DNA of 64,000 nt from Corynebacterium sp. HMSC078H07 (GTDB lineage: Bacteria > Actinomycetota > Actinomycetes > Mycobacteriales > Mycobacteriaceae): contig NZ_KV810490.1 of assembly GCF_001812805.1 (NCBI RefSeq), forward strand, positions 35,532 to 99,531. Reading direction: 5' to 3'. Positions 45,538 to 54,349 of the stretch are shown one piece after another. Made by a program: the position numbers and the translations under genes. How positions within the stretch are numbered: the first letter of the stretch is position 1; the number at the start of each line of letters is the position of its first letter. The notes below the pieces were generated by a model. It did not search any database and was not told the origin of the DNA. It saw only the letters and a list, made by a program, of their open reading frames with translations.

Positions 45538-46458
45538 ATGGCCGGTGGCCTGTTCGCCCTGCTTGACGACATCGCCCTCATCGCCCGCTCCGCTGCCTCC
45601 AGCGTTGATGACGTGGCAGCACTGGCAGGCAAGACATCCATGAAATCCGTTGGTGTGGTCGTCGACGATGCTGCTGTGACCCCACAATTCGTTGATGGCG
45701 TAAAACCGCAGCGCGAGCTGCCCATGATTTGGCGCATCACCAAGGGCTCGCTCATCAACAAGCTCATCATCATTTTGCCCATCGCGCTGATCCTCTCCTG
45801 GATTGCTCCGTGGGCCCTCACCCCGATTCTCATGTGCGGTGGTACGTACCTTTGCTTCGAGGGCGCGGAAAAGATTATCCACTTCCTCTTCCACCGCGGT
45901 GAGGAGGAAAAGAAACCCGTCCGGGAAGAAGGCGCAGACGCCGAAGATTCCCTGGTGCGCTCCGCTATTACGACCGACCTAATTCTCTCTGCGGAAATCA
46001 TGGTCATCTCCCTCAACGAGGTCATTGACCAGCCTTTCTGGATGCGTCTCGCCTCCCTCATCATCGTCGGCATCATCCTGACCCTCGGCGTCTATGGCGC
46101 GGTCGCCGTGCTGGTGAAGATGGATGACATCGGCATGGGCCTACTGGAGCGCAACAACGGCGAGTCCGCGCTCGGCACCGCCCTGGTCAAGGGCATGCCC
46201 GTGGTCCTCGACATCATCGGCGTCATCGGTACCGCCGCGATGCTGTGGGTCGGTGGACACATCGTCATTAAGGGCTTGCATGAGTTCGGTGCGGAGCAGC
46301 CCTACGGCTTCATCCACAGCGTCACCGAAAACATCAGCAATGGCGCACTGACGTGGCTGGCAGATACCGGCATGTCCATGGTCTTCGGCCTCATTCTGGG
46401 CACCGTCGTGGCCACCGTCATCATGGCGGTCAAGGCCACCGCGGAGCGCGTGAAGTAG
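45538..46458 (+). CDS. DUF808 (YedI-like) inner-membrane protein
   Basis: 306 residues. Seen: the family's invariant start MAGGLFALLDDIALIARSAA, SSVDDVAALAGKTSMKSVGVVVDDAAV, RELPMIWRITKGSLINKLIIIL and FEGAEKIIHFLF, then about five to six membrane helices ending VIMAVKATAERVK. The function is not established. AAAAGGATGTAAACC is the ribosome-binding region. It ends 3 bp before the convergent zupT stop. Confidence 0.94.
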   Translation: MAGGLFALLDDIALIARSAASSVDDVAALAGKTSMKSVGVVVDDAAVTPQFVDGVKPQRELPMIWRITKGSLINKLIIILPIALILSWIAPWALTPILMCGGTYLCFEGAEKIIHFLFHRGEEEKKPVREEGADAEDSLVRSAITTDLILSAEIMVISLNEVIDQPFWMRLASLIIVGIILTLGVYGAVAVLVKMDDIGMGLLERNNGESALGTALVKGMPVVLDIIGVIGTAAMLWVGGHIVIKGLHEFGAEQPYGFIHSVTENISNGALTWLADTGMSMVFGLILGTVVATVIMAVKATAERVK

Positions 46459-46461
46459 CGC

Positions 46462-47259
46462 CTACATAAACAGCAACAGCGACACCGCCATGATGGCCAT
46501 ACCGGCGATGAGCCCGTAAATGGCGAAGTGATGCTTACCGGTCTCCTCCGCGGTGGGCAAGAGCTCATCGAGGGAGATGAAGACCATGATGCCGGCGATG
46601 GCGGCGAAGCTAAAGCCCATCGTCACCGGCCCAATAAAGGGCATAAGAATAGCAAAGCCAATGAGCGCACCGACAGGCTCCGCGAGACCCGAGATGGTGG
46701 CCCACCAGAAGGCTTTCTTTCGCGAACCCGTCGCCGCGCGCAGAGGCACCGCCACGGCAATGCCCTCCGGAATATTGTGAATAGCAATCGCCACAGCAAT
46801 CGGAATCGCAATTTCGGGTGCCTCAAGCCCAGAGAGGAACGTGGCAAACCCCTCAGGGAAGTTATGCAACGCCAGCGCGAAGGCGGTAAAAACTCCCGTC
46901 TTCATGAGTCTCCTGCGGCGCGCTTCCTCTTCCGTCGTCGCCGGCTCGTGCGGGTTGATTTCCTCCGGCACGGCGCGGTCAATGATGGCGATGACAGCAA
47001 TGCCAACAAAGAAGGCAATAATCCCCGCCCATGTGGCAGCCTTTTCAGTGCCGTAGGCCTCCCCCAGTTTGGCAATGCCTTCCGGGAGAATCTCCATAAA
47101 GGACACGTAGAGCATCACTCCCGCTGACAGCCCCAAGGCGGTCGCCATAAACCCCGGTCCTGGCTCGCGCTTTCCGACGGCCAACGCGCCCCCGATGGAC
47201 GTCGACAAGCCAGAAAAAAGCACGAGACCGAATGCGAAAGCGACGGTGGCTAGTTCCAT
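46462..47259 (-). CDS. zupT: ZIP-family zinc transporter ZupT
   Basis: 265 residues with about eight membrane helices. Seen: the metal-binding helices ALHNFPEGFATF (~150) and AIAIHNIPEGIAVAV (~175), with HNFPEG and HNIPEG being the characteristic ZIP motif, plus the variable cytosolic loop (EEINPHEPATTEEEARRRR). ZupT imports zinc and other divalent metals. No metal regulator gene is adjacent. It is divergent from the gene at 47385, 125 bp away. Confidence 0.93.
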   Translation of the reverse strand: MELATVAFAFGLVLFSGLSTSIGGALAVGKREPGPGFMATALGLSAGVMLYVSFMEILPEGIAKLGEAYGTEKAATWAGIIAFFVGIAVIAIIDRAVPEEINPHEPATTEEEARRRRLMKTGVFTAFALALHNFPEGFATFLSGLEAPEIAIPIAVAIAIHNIPEGIAVAVPLRAATGSRKKAFWWATISGLAEPVGALIGFAILMPFIGPVTMGFSFAAIAGIMVFISLDELLPTAEETGKHHFAIYGLIAGMAIMAVSLLLFM

Positions 47260-47384
47260 AGTGGGAAACTATAGCGCTTCTGAGTCATCGTCCGTGGACG
47301 CCGCCACAGAGGTGATTCTCCCCTCTGCGTAAGATTGAAACAGTCCACCATTCTCCCAACAACACGAGGTGACTTCGCACAACC

Positions 47385-48203
47385 ATGGCGCTGTATCCGC
47401 TGGCCCCCTCTTACTTCGGTGTTGAGCACGTGGCGGTCCTCGACCACGTCAGCCTCGGCACCGCGTTGAGCATCCCGGGGTTGGCATCGGAGCCTGTGCT
47501 TGTCGACGTCTCCCTCATCCCCGACCCCACCACCCGTGGCTGGCGCATCCGCTCGCCTTTTGGCTTCTTGGGAGCGCTCGATGGCGAGGAGTCCGCGGAG
47601 TATCCCTCACTGGCTCGTCTGCGTTCGGCCGGCCTGACGCCGTCGACGCATGCGACGGTCGAAATCATCGATGGTGCTGTCGACGTGGCAGTCGCCCTCG
47701 GCCTCGATCCCTGGATGATTCCCGCAAACAACCAGCCGGAAGGCACCGCCCTGGTCGCCGGCGGACACGGCGCGCTTATCGACGTCTCCGCCGGCCAGCT
47801 CACCGCCTACCAACTCCGCGAGATGGGCACCCAACAGCTCATCGTTTCCCTTGTCCTCCTCGACGACACAGTGCTCGCTACCCACGGTGACCTCGTCTTA
47901 GGCCCATGCACATCCCTAAGCGACGCTCCCGCCCTCGCCGCCGCCTTCGAGGCAGCCGCCTCTTCCGACATAACTCTCGCCGCCCGCGCTTATGCCGCTG
48001 CCGGCCGCTTGGCCGTTGACCTGCCCCTCGATACCAGCGCGCTCTTTTCCCCTGCGATTCCCCCGCTGCCGCTTTCCCCCGATCGTCCGGCCATTCCGCC
48101 CGTTCTCGACCTCACCGCCGACTGGGAGGTCACCGCCCCGGCTGACCCTCTTGCGTCCCCGCTGCCCACCGGCTCGCGCACCTTCATCTCCCCGAACTCT
48201 TAG
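47385..48203 (+). CDS. Protein of unknown function, corynebacterial type
   Basis: 272 residues from ATG at 47385. Not recognised. Seen: no signal peptide or membrane helix; an N-terminal ~100 residues with alternating strands (VLDHVSLGTALSIPGL, VLVDVSLIPDPTTRGW), an Ala-rich middle (~180-215), and a Pro-rich, Ser-rich C-terminal tail. Codon usage looks like its neighbours. It ends 38 bp before a 104-bp repeat copy. The start follows ACACGAGGTGACTTCGCACAACC, where GAGGTG is a plausible ribosome-binding signal. A structural or regulatory role cannot be inferred. Confidence 0.7.
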   Translation: MALYPLAPSYFGVEHVAVLDHVSLGTALSIPGLASEPVLVDVSLIPDPTTRGWRIRSPFGFLGALDGEESAEYPSLARLRSAGLTPSTHATVEIIDGAVDVAVALGLDPWMIPANNQPEGTALVAGGHGALIDVSAGQLTAYQLREMGTQQLIVSLVLLDDTVLATHGDLVLGPCTSLSDAPALAAAFEAAASSDITLAARAYAAAGRLAVDLPLDTSALFSPAIPPLPLSPDRPAIPPVLDLTADWEVTAPADPLASPLPTGSRTFISPNS

Positions 48204-48240
48204 CCCCCGCCAAGCCGCACTCGCCTACCACCAAGGGGAC

Positions 48241-48344
48241 AAAGGCACCTTTTAACAAATACCTTATGCACTTATGTTCATGCTTCGACCTGGGCTTTCT
48301 CCGAAAACTCCCCACAAAAGGTTCCCCTACTTTGGTCCCTTTGC
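48241..48344. repeat. 104-bp direct repeat, copy A
   Basis: Matches copy B at 48896-48999 at about 93 of 104 positions by direct reading. It begins AAAGGCACCTTTTAACAA and ends near ACTTTGGTCCCTTTGC, so its ends (AAAGGCACC and GGTCCCTTT) are nearly inverted repeats of each other. Confidence 0.85.
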
Positions 48345-48411
48345 CAGTGCGGGGTTCTCACACTCCGGCGGCCGCGTGCAGTCGAACCGTTCGCGTTACT
48401 GAATCTTGTAC

Positions 48412-48711
48412 TCAGGCCACTTCGAGCGGCTCAATACTGCTAACTTCTTCAGCTATTGAATCCTCTGCTAGTTCGAGCTCGTATCGTCCTTGCAAGTTCA
48501 CCCAGAACTGCGGTTCTACCCCGAAATACCTTCCTAAGCGCAGCGCAGTGTCTGCCGTAATTCCGCGCTTGCCGTGGACGATCTCGTTAATCCTGCGCGG
48601 TGGGACTCCAATGGCCATAGCTAGCTTATGCTGGGTAATCCCAAATGCCTTAATGAAGTCTTCGTTGAGCACTTCTCCAGGATGAATAGGTGGATACAAC
48701 TTGGTACTCAT
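48412..48711 (-). CDS. higA: HigA-family antitoxin
   Basis: 99 residues from ATG at 48711, with AAGGAGCGGC upstream; the longer open frame to 48903 would run through the toxin remnant. Seen: YPPIHPGEVLNEDFIKAFGI (classic HigA start), a helix-turn-helix ITQHKLAMAIGVPPRRINEIVHGKRGIT (split LAMAIGVPPRRI, NEIVHGKRGIT), and TALRLGRYFGVEPQFWVNLQ. HigA binds HigB toxin and its own promoter. The gene is intact, but its toxin partner upstream is only a fragment. The whole pair is between the two 104-bp repeats. Confidence 0.93.
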   Translation of the reverse strand: MSTKLYPPIHPGEVLNEDFIKAFGITQHKLAMAIGVPPRRINEIVHGKRGITADTALRLGRYFGVEPQFWVNLQGRYELELAEDSIAEEVSSIEPLEVA

Positions 48712-48719
48712 GCCGCTCC

Positions 48720-48821
48720 TTAGTGATAATCCTCTATTGCCACATCCGCCGGGCCCGCTTCGGTCCAGCGAAAAGTAATCCTCCATTGTTGATTGACTTG
48801 AATGCTCAACGTTCCTTCTCG
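48720..48821 (-). pseudogene. higB: C-terminal remnant of higB toxin
   Basis: Reading the minus strand 8 nt upstream of higA gives 33 codons ending in TAA: ...[15 protein letters not shown] followed by [14 protein letters not shown]. This is the typical C-terminus of RelE-type HigB (QWRI.FRW..GP.DVEI.DYH). In the same frame a stop codon lies immediately before codon 1 of this stretch, and no HigB N-terminus is recognisable further upstream, so about two thirds of the toxin is lost. The frame, spacing and order to higA are preserved, so this is a decayed toxin gene rather than a new one. Confidence 0.88.
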
Positions 48822-48895
48822 TTAAATCGTACCGTTCCCTAAACCTAAACCGCACACTCAATTCTGTACACATCCCCTCATGGCAATGGCAGACC

Positions 48896-48999
48896 AAAGG
48901 CACCTTTTAACAAGTACCTTATGCACTTATCCTCATGCTCCGAACTGGGCTTTCTCCAAAACCACCCCACAAATGGTTCCCCTACTTTGGTTCCTTTGC
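48896..48999. repeat. 104-bp direct repeat, copy B
   Basis: Same orientation as copy A (48241-48344), about 90 % identical, 655 bp apart. It starts AAAGGCACCTTTTAACAA. Confidence 0.85.
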
Positions 49000-49085
49000 T
49001 CCTAGTACCGCACCATTGCTTCCCCGGGTACCGTGGTATGGCTCCCAGCACCACGCCCTACTGCTAAGAAGCCCCCGACCAATAC

Positions 49086-50852
49086 TTAGCGCACCGCCCT
49101 CTGCCCGTCCACCAGGCGAGTCACACCGATCGAATCGAGGTGTTCCAACAGCGGGATGGCAACCCGGCGCGTCGTCTCAAGGGCTTTGCGCGCAGCCGAA
49201 AGCGTAAAGGGCTGCTCCAGCTTGGAGACCACGGCCTGTGCCTCACGGGGCGCGGAGGGCAGCAACACCACTCCTCCCTGCAGTCGGAGCAAACGCCCAG
49301 CACGCTCAGCTGCAGCAAGCTCTTTGGCACCCAGACCTAGGTCCTTAAGGTCTTCAGCTTCCGGTGCTGCAAAAGGCTCATCGCGCAAGCGACGCTCGAG
49401 CTCGGCCACACCCTTCTCGGCTGGCCCCAAATCCACGCCCTGACCAGGCAGGCGGAGCACGCCGTCGACCGATTCGACCTTAGCCGCAGCCACCGCTAGT
49501 CCCAAGAGCGCGGGTTCAGTGAGCTGCAAAGCATCCATGGCAGCTGGCCGCGGCAGCCCCGGCGCAAGCGGGTTCGCCGCTGCATGTTCCGTCACCGCGC
49601 GCAGCAACTCCCGCTTCCAGAGAGACACCTGGCCAGCGGAAATCCACCAGTCCCGAAACTCAATGATTCCTGCGGGCCGTTCCGATACAGAAAATCCGTC
49701 GCGGATGAGGTTATCCACGCGGTCGTAGCCGCTGCGCTTGAGCCAGTCGGCCGGATCCTGCGGAATTACCTGCGCCAACTGCTCTGCACGTTTCTTCGCG
49801 TCCCCGCGCCGAGAAAGCGAAACGGGGTGCACGTCCACGACCTCTACTCCGGCCACCACATGCCGCCCACCGGGGCTACGCACGACAAACCTATCGAGCA
49901 GAGTCAACGGTAACGGAGTATCAAGAGTCAACCGCGCGAACTCGCCGCCTAAAGGCCGCAACCGCGCGCCGACACCAGCAGTGCCAGTGTGGACCACGAG
50001 GTTTCGAGGCAGCTCCGCCATATCAGTACCAAACGTGCGCCGCACATCCACTGTCTCAAGTACGCGCCATGCGCCAGGACTGAGCAGCGCATCGCCACGG
50101 TGAATCTCCTCCGCATCTACCCCGCGGAGGTTCACCGCCACGCGGGAGACCGGCCCCACTGAGGACGCAGAAGCATTCTCACTCTGCAGTCCTCGGACCG
50201 CGACCTTTCGGTCCCGCAGCATGAGCTCATCGCCCACCGCTATCGTGCCCGCCGCCAGCGTTCCCGTCACTACGGTGCCCGCGCCTTTGACGCTAAACGC
50301 ACGGTCTACCCACAGCCGCACCCGGGCATCCTTATCCGGCACTGGCGTGCCTGCAAGGAGTGCATCCAAAGACGCACGTAGCTTATCGACGCCCTCCCCT
50401 GTCTTCGCCGAGACCTCAATCACGGGGGCATCAGCTAGCCGTGTGCCAGCCAGCTCTGCCCGGACCTGTGCTGCAACCTCTGCTCGGCGCGTCTCATCCG
50501 CCTTATCGGCACGGGTCAGCGCCACCATGCCATGCTGCACACCGAGCGCGCGCAGCGCATCGCGATGGTCGGTAGACTGCGCCTGCCAGCCTTCGTCGGC
50601 AGCGACGACGAACAGCACCACGGGGGCCGGCCCCACCCCGGCGAGCATGTTGCCCAGGAATTTCTCGTGGCCCGGTACATCCACAAAGGCCACGTCCGCG
50701 CCAGAATCCAGCCTGGTCCGCACAAAGCCTAAGTCAATAGTGAGCCCGCGACGCTGTTCCTCTTCCCACCGATCCGGCTCCATACCGGTCAGCGCTTTGA
50801 CCAAACCAGACTTGCCGTGATCCACGTGGCCCGCGGTAGCAACGACAAACAC
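49086..50852 (-). CDS. selB: Selenocysteine-specific translation factor SelB
   Basis: 588 residues from GTG at 50852, directly after the selA stop (TAG GTG). Seen: G1 TAGHVDHGKSGLVKALTG, G3 DVPGHEKFLGNML, G4 LTRADKAD, an EF-Tu-like domain 2 (KGAGTVVTGTLAAG) and a C-terminal winged-helix region (~420-588). SelB delivers selenocysteyl-tRNA to UGA codons next to a SECIS hairpin, here needed for the formate dehydrogenase at 55395-58667. The C-terminal domains bind SECIS RNA. Operonic with selA and probably tRNA-Sec. Confidence 0.95.
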   Translation of the reverse strand: MFVVATAGHVDHGKSGLVKALTGMEPDRWEEEQRRGLTIDLGFVRTRLDSGADVAFVDVPGHEKFLGNMLAGVGPAPVVLFVVAADEGWQAQSTDHRDALRALGVQHGMVALTRADKADETRRAEVAAQVRAELAGTRLADAPVIEVSAKTGEGVDKLRASLDALLAGTPVPDKDARVRLWVDRAFSVKGAGTVVTGTLAAGTIAVGDELMLRDRKVAVRGLQSENASASSVGPVSRVAVNLRGVDAEEIHRGDALLSPGAWRVLETVDVRRTFGTDMAELPRNLVVHTGTAGVGARLRPLGGEFARLTLDTPLPLTLLDRFVVRSPGGRHVVAGVEVVDVHPVSLSRRGDAKKRAEQLAQVIPQDPADWLKRSGYDRVDNLIRDGFSVSERPAGIIEFRDWWISAGQVSLWKRELLRAVTEHAAANPLAPGLPRPAAMDALQLTEPALLGLAVAAAKVESVDGVLRLPGQGVDLGPAEKGVAELERRLRDEPFAAPEAEDLKDLGLGAKELAAAERAGRLLRLQGGVVLLPSAPREAQAVVSKLEQPFTLSAARKALETTRRVAIPLLEHLDSIGVTRLVDGQRAVR

Positions 50853-52139
50853 CTACATCACCGCCTGAATCGCCGCGATAAGCTCAGCATCCTGGCTCTC
50901 TGGCACACACCTCACGTCCACAAGGCAGTGCCCTTGGCTCACGCGTGCCACCACAGGTGTGGCCCCCAGACGCAGCGGACGTGCTAAGTCCTCCGGCAAC
51001 GCCACGGCCCACCCGGGCAGCGGCACCTCTGGGGCACCGCCGCCGCCCACGCGCCCGTCGTGTTCGATGACGTCTGCTCCGACCGCGGCGGCAATCTTCT
51101 CAGTGCGTTCCTTGTGGCGAGCAGCAGAGATATGCAGCGCCTCGTACACCGCGTTGGCCGAGGTCGAGATAGCCGCCTCCACAGCATTAAGGCGTAGTTT
51201 GTCAATGCGCACCGCCCGCGCCAACGGGTGTTTCTTGCAGGCAGCAATGGCTTCCTTCGTGCCCACGAGCACGCCTGCCTGCGGACCGCCGAGCAACTTG
51301 TCCCCAGAGAACAGCACCACGTCGGCGCCATCGCGCAGGGCCTCGCTGGCAGACGGTTCTTCCGGCAACACCTCATCCGGTGTGAGCAATCCCGAACCGA
51401 TATCCACAATCAGTGGCAGATCCGTCAATTGACGCAGCTGCTCCACAGACACAGAAGAGGTAAAGCCACTTATGAGGAAGTTCGAAGGATGCACCTTGAG
51501 AATCGCGCCCGTGTTCTCCCCCAGGGCGCGTTCATAATCTGCAAGGTGTGTACGGTTCGTCGCTCCTACCTCGTGCAGACGCGTAGCCGTGGATTCGATA
51601 AGCTCCGGCAGTCGGAAGCCCGCGCCAATCTCAATGAGCTCCCCGCGGGAGATGATAACTTCCTTGCCGGGCGCCAGCGCCGCCGTGGCCAACAGTAACG
51701 CGGAAGCACCGTTGTTCACCACAAGCGCATCCTCCGCACCAGGGCATGCGGCTAGTACAGCCTCAGTAGCTGCACGTCCCCTGTCTCTAGAGCGCAGCCC
51801 ACTGTCCAGGTCCATCTCCACGTCCGTATAGGACGCCGCCGCCACGAGTGCATCCACCGCTGCCGGCGGCAACGGCGCGCGGCCCAGGTTCGTGTGGACG
51901 ATAACGCCCGTGGCATTAATAACCGGGCGCAAAGAAAAGGGCTGTACATCCTCCAGCCTTGAAGCCAGCTCCTCCTCGATCTGGGAGGGCGCGAGGGAGG
52001 CGGAGCGGACGTCGTCAAGCACGGCGTCTATGACCGCACGAACCCTGTGCGGTGCCACGCGCTCCTGGGCTTCCTGCACTGCCGGATAGTGGAGGATCAC
52101 ATCCATCTTCGGGATGAAGCGGCGGGGGTCTGTCGTCAT
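50853..52139 (-). CDS. selA: L-seryl-tRNA(Sec) selenium transferase
   Basis: 428 residues from ATG at 52139 with AGGAGG upstream; the frame can be extended six codons to 52157 without a better signal. Seen: NATGVIVHTNLGRAPL (~80), the PLP-binding FSGDKLLGGPQAGVLVG (Schiff-base Lys, ~285), and VAVDIGSGLL-like LIVDIGSGLLTP. SelA uses selenophosphate to turn Ser-tRNA(Sec) into Sec-tRNA(Sec). It begins 22 bp after the tRNA-Sec gene on the same strand, so the two may be transcribed together. Confidence 0.95.
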   Translation of the reverse strand: MTTDPRRFIPKMDVILHYPAVQEAQERVAPHRVRAVIDAVLDDVRSASLAPSQIEEELASRLEDVQPFSLRPVINATGVIVHTNLGRAPLPPAAVDALVAAASYTDVEMDLDSGLRSRDRGRAATEAVLAACPGAEDALVVNNGASALLLATAALAPGKEVIISRGELIEIGAGFRLPELIESTATRLHEVGATNRTHLADYERALGENTGAILKVHPSNFLISGFTSSVSVEQLRQLTDLPLIVDIGSGLLTPDEVLPEEPSASEALRDGADVVLFSGDKLLGGPQAGVLVGTKEAIAACKKHPLARAVRIDKLRLNAVEAAISTSANAVYEALHISAARHKERTEKIAAAVGADVIEHDGRVGGGGAPEVPLPGWAVALPEDLARPLRLGATPVVARVSQGHCLVDVRCVPESQDAELIAAIQAVM

Positions 52140-52160
52140 AGGTCCTCCTAGCAGCACGGA

Positions 52161-52255
52161 TGGCGGAGACGGACAGGAATCGAACCTGCCAGACCGAGAT
52201 GCTCGGCCTCACCGGTTTTGAAGACCGGGGCGCCCACCAGGACACGTACGCCTCC
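52161..52255 (-). tRNA. selC: tRNA-Sec (anticodon UCA)
   Basis: 95 nt including an encoded CCA end (52161-52163 on the plus strand read TGG). The 5' end GGAGGCG pairs with CGTCTCC before the discriminator G. The anticodon loop reads CTTCAAA between CCGGT and ACCGG, giving anticodon UCA at 52219-52221. There is a long variable arm (GCCGAG CAT CTCGGT) and a T arm GGCAGG TTCGATT CCTGTC. Acceptor plus T stem total 13 bp (7+6 or 8+5), the hallmark of tRNA-Sec. It lies between selA and divergent selD. Confidence 0.95.
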
Positions 52256-52290
52256 GTCTGCTCACCTTACACGTGGCTAAAGTAGTACTT

Positions 52291-53265
52291 ATGACTGACA
52301 TTGAACTAACGTCCTTTGCCGCCGGTGGGGGTTGTGCCTGCAAGATTCCCCCGGGCGAACTCGAGTCTGCCGTGGAGGGACTCGTGGGCACCGCAGACCC
52401 CAACGTGCTGGTCGGGCTTGACGACGGCGACGATGCCTCCGCCGTGCGTATCCCCAACGGCCTGGCGGTCATCTCCACCGCGGATTTCTTCACACCGATG
52501 CTCAACGACCCCTACGACTGGGGACGCGTGGCTGCTGCCAATGCGCTTTCCGACGTCTACGCCATGGGCGGCACCCCCATTACCGCCATCAACCTCGTGG
52601 GTTGGCCGCGCGAGGTGCTTGGTCTCGACATCTTGCGCGAGGTCCTGCGCGGCGGCATGGACGTGGCATCTCAAGCTGGTATCTCCATCACCGGTGGTCA
52701 CTCCATCACCGCACCGGAACCCACCTATGGTTTGGCAGCCACGGGCATCGTCCACCCAGACAAGATTTTGCGCAACGACGCCGCCGAGGCCGGCCTTCCC
52801 ATCACCCTGACCAAGCCAATAGGCGTGGGCATCCTCAACAACAAGCACAAAGCCACCGGCGAAGTCTCGCAGGCCGCGGTGGACTCCATGACCACGCTCA
52901 ACCGTGAGGCGGCCGCAGCCGCGGTGGCGGCTGGAGCGCGTGCCGCCACCGACGTCACCGGTTTCGGCCTCTTGGGCCACCTGTACAAGATGTGCCGCGC
53001 CTCCGGAATCGGAGCGGAGCTGGAGTTTTCCGCCGTTCCCGCCATTGAGGGCGCGAAGGAAGCCTTGGCAGAAGGATTTATCCCCGGCGGCTCGCGCCGC
53101 AACCTGGACTGGGTACGCCCCCACCTCGACACTGATCTAAGCGAGGAGGACTTGGTTTTCCTCGCCGACGCCCAGACCTCGGGCGGCCTCCTCGTTATCG
53201 GCGAGGTTCCTGGCTACCCGGTTATCGGCTGGACCGTTGAGGGCTCCGGGATTACTATCCGCTAG
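52291..53265 (+). CDS. selD: Selenide, water dikinase (selenophosphate synthase)
   Basis: 324 residues from ATG at 52291. Seen: FAAGGGCACKIPPGELE, with the active-site Cys and Lys of GxGCxCK (Cys, not selenocysteine), GLDDGDDASAV (metal-binding Asp), DVYAMGGTPITAINLVGWP, GHSITAPEPTYGLAATGIV and TDVTGFGLLGHLYKM. It makes selenophosphate from selenide and ATP for SelA. Divergent from tRNA-Sec/selAB; its 3' end overlaps the convergent NrfD-like gene by 11 bp. Confidence 0.95.
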   Translation: MTDIELTSFAAGGGCACKIPPGELESAVEGLVGTADPNVLVGLDDGDDASAVRIPNGLAVISTADFFTPMLNDPYDWGRVAAANALSDVYAMGGTPITAINLVGWPREVLGLDILREVLRGGMDVASQAGISITGGHSITAPEPTYGLAATGIVHPDKILRNDAAEAGLPITLTKPIGVGILNNKHKATGEVSQAAVDSMTTLNREAAAAAVAAGARAATDVTGFGLLGHLYKMCRASGIGAELEFSAVPAIEGAKEALAEGFIPGGSRRNLDWVRPHLDTDLSEEDLVFLADAQTSGGLLVIGEVPGYPVIGWTVEGSGITIR

Positions 53266-54349
53266 TCACCGTCGAGCGCTTTAGGCCCTCTGCCCTGCGG
53301 CGTGCCTCCGCGCGGCGCTTCTGCGGCCCGATGGTCGTCGACGGATCCTTGACAGCTTCCAGTCCAGCGTTAAGCACGCCAAAACGTGTGCAGGCTGAGC
53401 CTGCCATCAGGGCCAGGCCCGAAGCTACCGATACCGCCCGCGATTTCGTCAGTGCTGCTACTGCGGCTCCCACGCCGCCGGCTGCAATGAGCACCTCGGA
53501 GGCCTTCATGAGCTTTCCTGGAATCCCCTCATGCAGCGGGCGCTTGGGCTCGGGCTCCATGTTGTCTTCCATAATCCGCGTGGCCACCAGGTCGCTCGCA
53601 GCGGCCGTCATGCCAAGGGCACGTGCGGGCGCGGCACTCTCTACCGGGGTGAACACCATGGCAGCGCCCGAAGCGGCTGCCGACGCCGAGGATACGAACA
53701 CATAGGGCAGGTGCTTCTTTGCATCGTTCCACGTTGGATTCGACGTATTCGCCAGCAAGACGGCGGTATATCCGGCCAGCGGGCCACCAAGTACTCCGGC
53801 CACCGCACCTGTAGGACCAGCTGCCTTGTCGAGGAGGCCCCGAACCTTAGCAGGCAGCACACCTCCAACCAGCTCATCAGCTTCCACGACCGCCGGGAGT
53901 GCAGCGGCCGAGGCAAAGCTGCCCAGGATCCACGAGCCGATAGACATCGGTGAGGTCACCTTGAACACGCGGAACATGTTGAGGAGGCGCTCCGGGCGGC
54001 CCAAGTCCAGAATCAGGAACACCGAGCCTACCGACGCTGCCGAGAAGGCCGTCAGCCTCGTCGAACGTTGCAATTCCCTATTACCAGTCGCCTGCGCACC
54101 TGCAGCTAACAGGGCCGAACCGCCCGCGAGGCCGCCAAGGAAAAAGTAGCCGCCAATCGGCCACTCCCACGGCGGAGCCTTGACCACGGGTTTGCCGTAA
54201 TAGGAAGTGAACTCGAAGTCCTCCGCCATGCGCTGCTCTTTGGAGCCGTCCTGGGCGCCAGCACCTACTCGTTTGCGCTTCCTACCGCTCTTCTTGCCAC
54301 GAAAGCGACGCGGCTCTTGCGGCGGGCGGTACTCATCAAATTCGCTCAT
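53255..54349 (-). CDS. NrfD-family membrane anchor of the formate dehydrogenase
   Basis: 364 residues. Seen: a polar, Arg-rich N-terminus (~1-55), WEWPIGGYFFLGGLAGGSALLAAGA, ILDLGRPERLLNMFRVFKVTSPMSIGSWIL (the conserved NrfD loop with LDLGRPER), GYTAVLLANTSNPTWND and about eight membrane helices. NrfD-type subunits pass electrons to menaquinone without heme. It overlaps the iron-sulfur subunit gene by 4 bp, so the three-gene set (alpha, beta, gamma) forms a periplasmic-facing or cytoplasmic quinone-linked formate dehydrogenase; the catalytic protein has no evident twin-arginine signal (see fdhA). Confidence 0.9.
   Translation of the reverse strand: MSEFDEYRPPQEPRRFRGKKSGRKRKRVGAGAQDGSKEQRMAEDFEFTSYYGKPVVKAPPWEWPIGGYFFLGGLAGGSALLAAGAQATGNRELQRSTRLTAFSAASVGSVFLILDLGRPERLLNMFRVFKVTSPMSIGSWILGSFASAAALPAVVEADELVGGVLPAKVRGLLDKAAGPTGAVAGVLGGPLAGYTAVLLANTSNPTWNDAKKHLPYVFVSSASAAASGAAMVFTPVESAAPARALGMTAAASDLVATRIMEDNMEPEPKRPLHEGIPGKLMKASEVLIAAGGVGAAVAALTKSRAVSVASGLALMAGSACTRFGVLNAGLEAVKDPSTTIGPQKRRAEARRRAEGLKRSTVTSG

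Noticed and set aside
48711..48903. N-terminal extension of HigA to 163 residues
   Set aside because: HigA begins at MSTKLYPPIHPGEV in the family; the extension is a different frame of the higB remnant.
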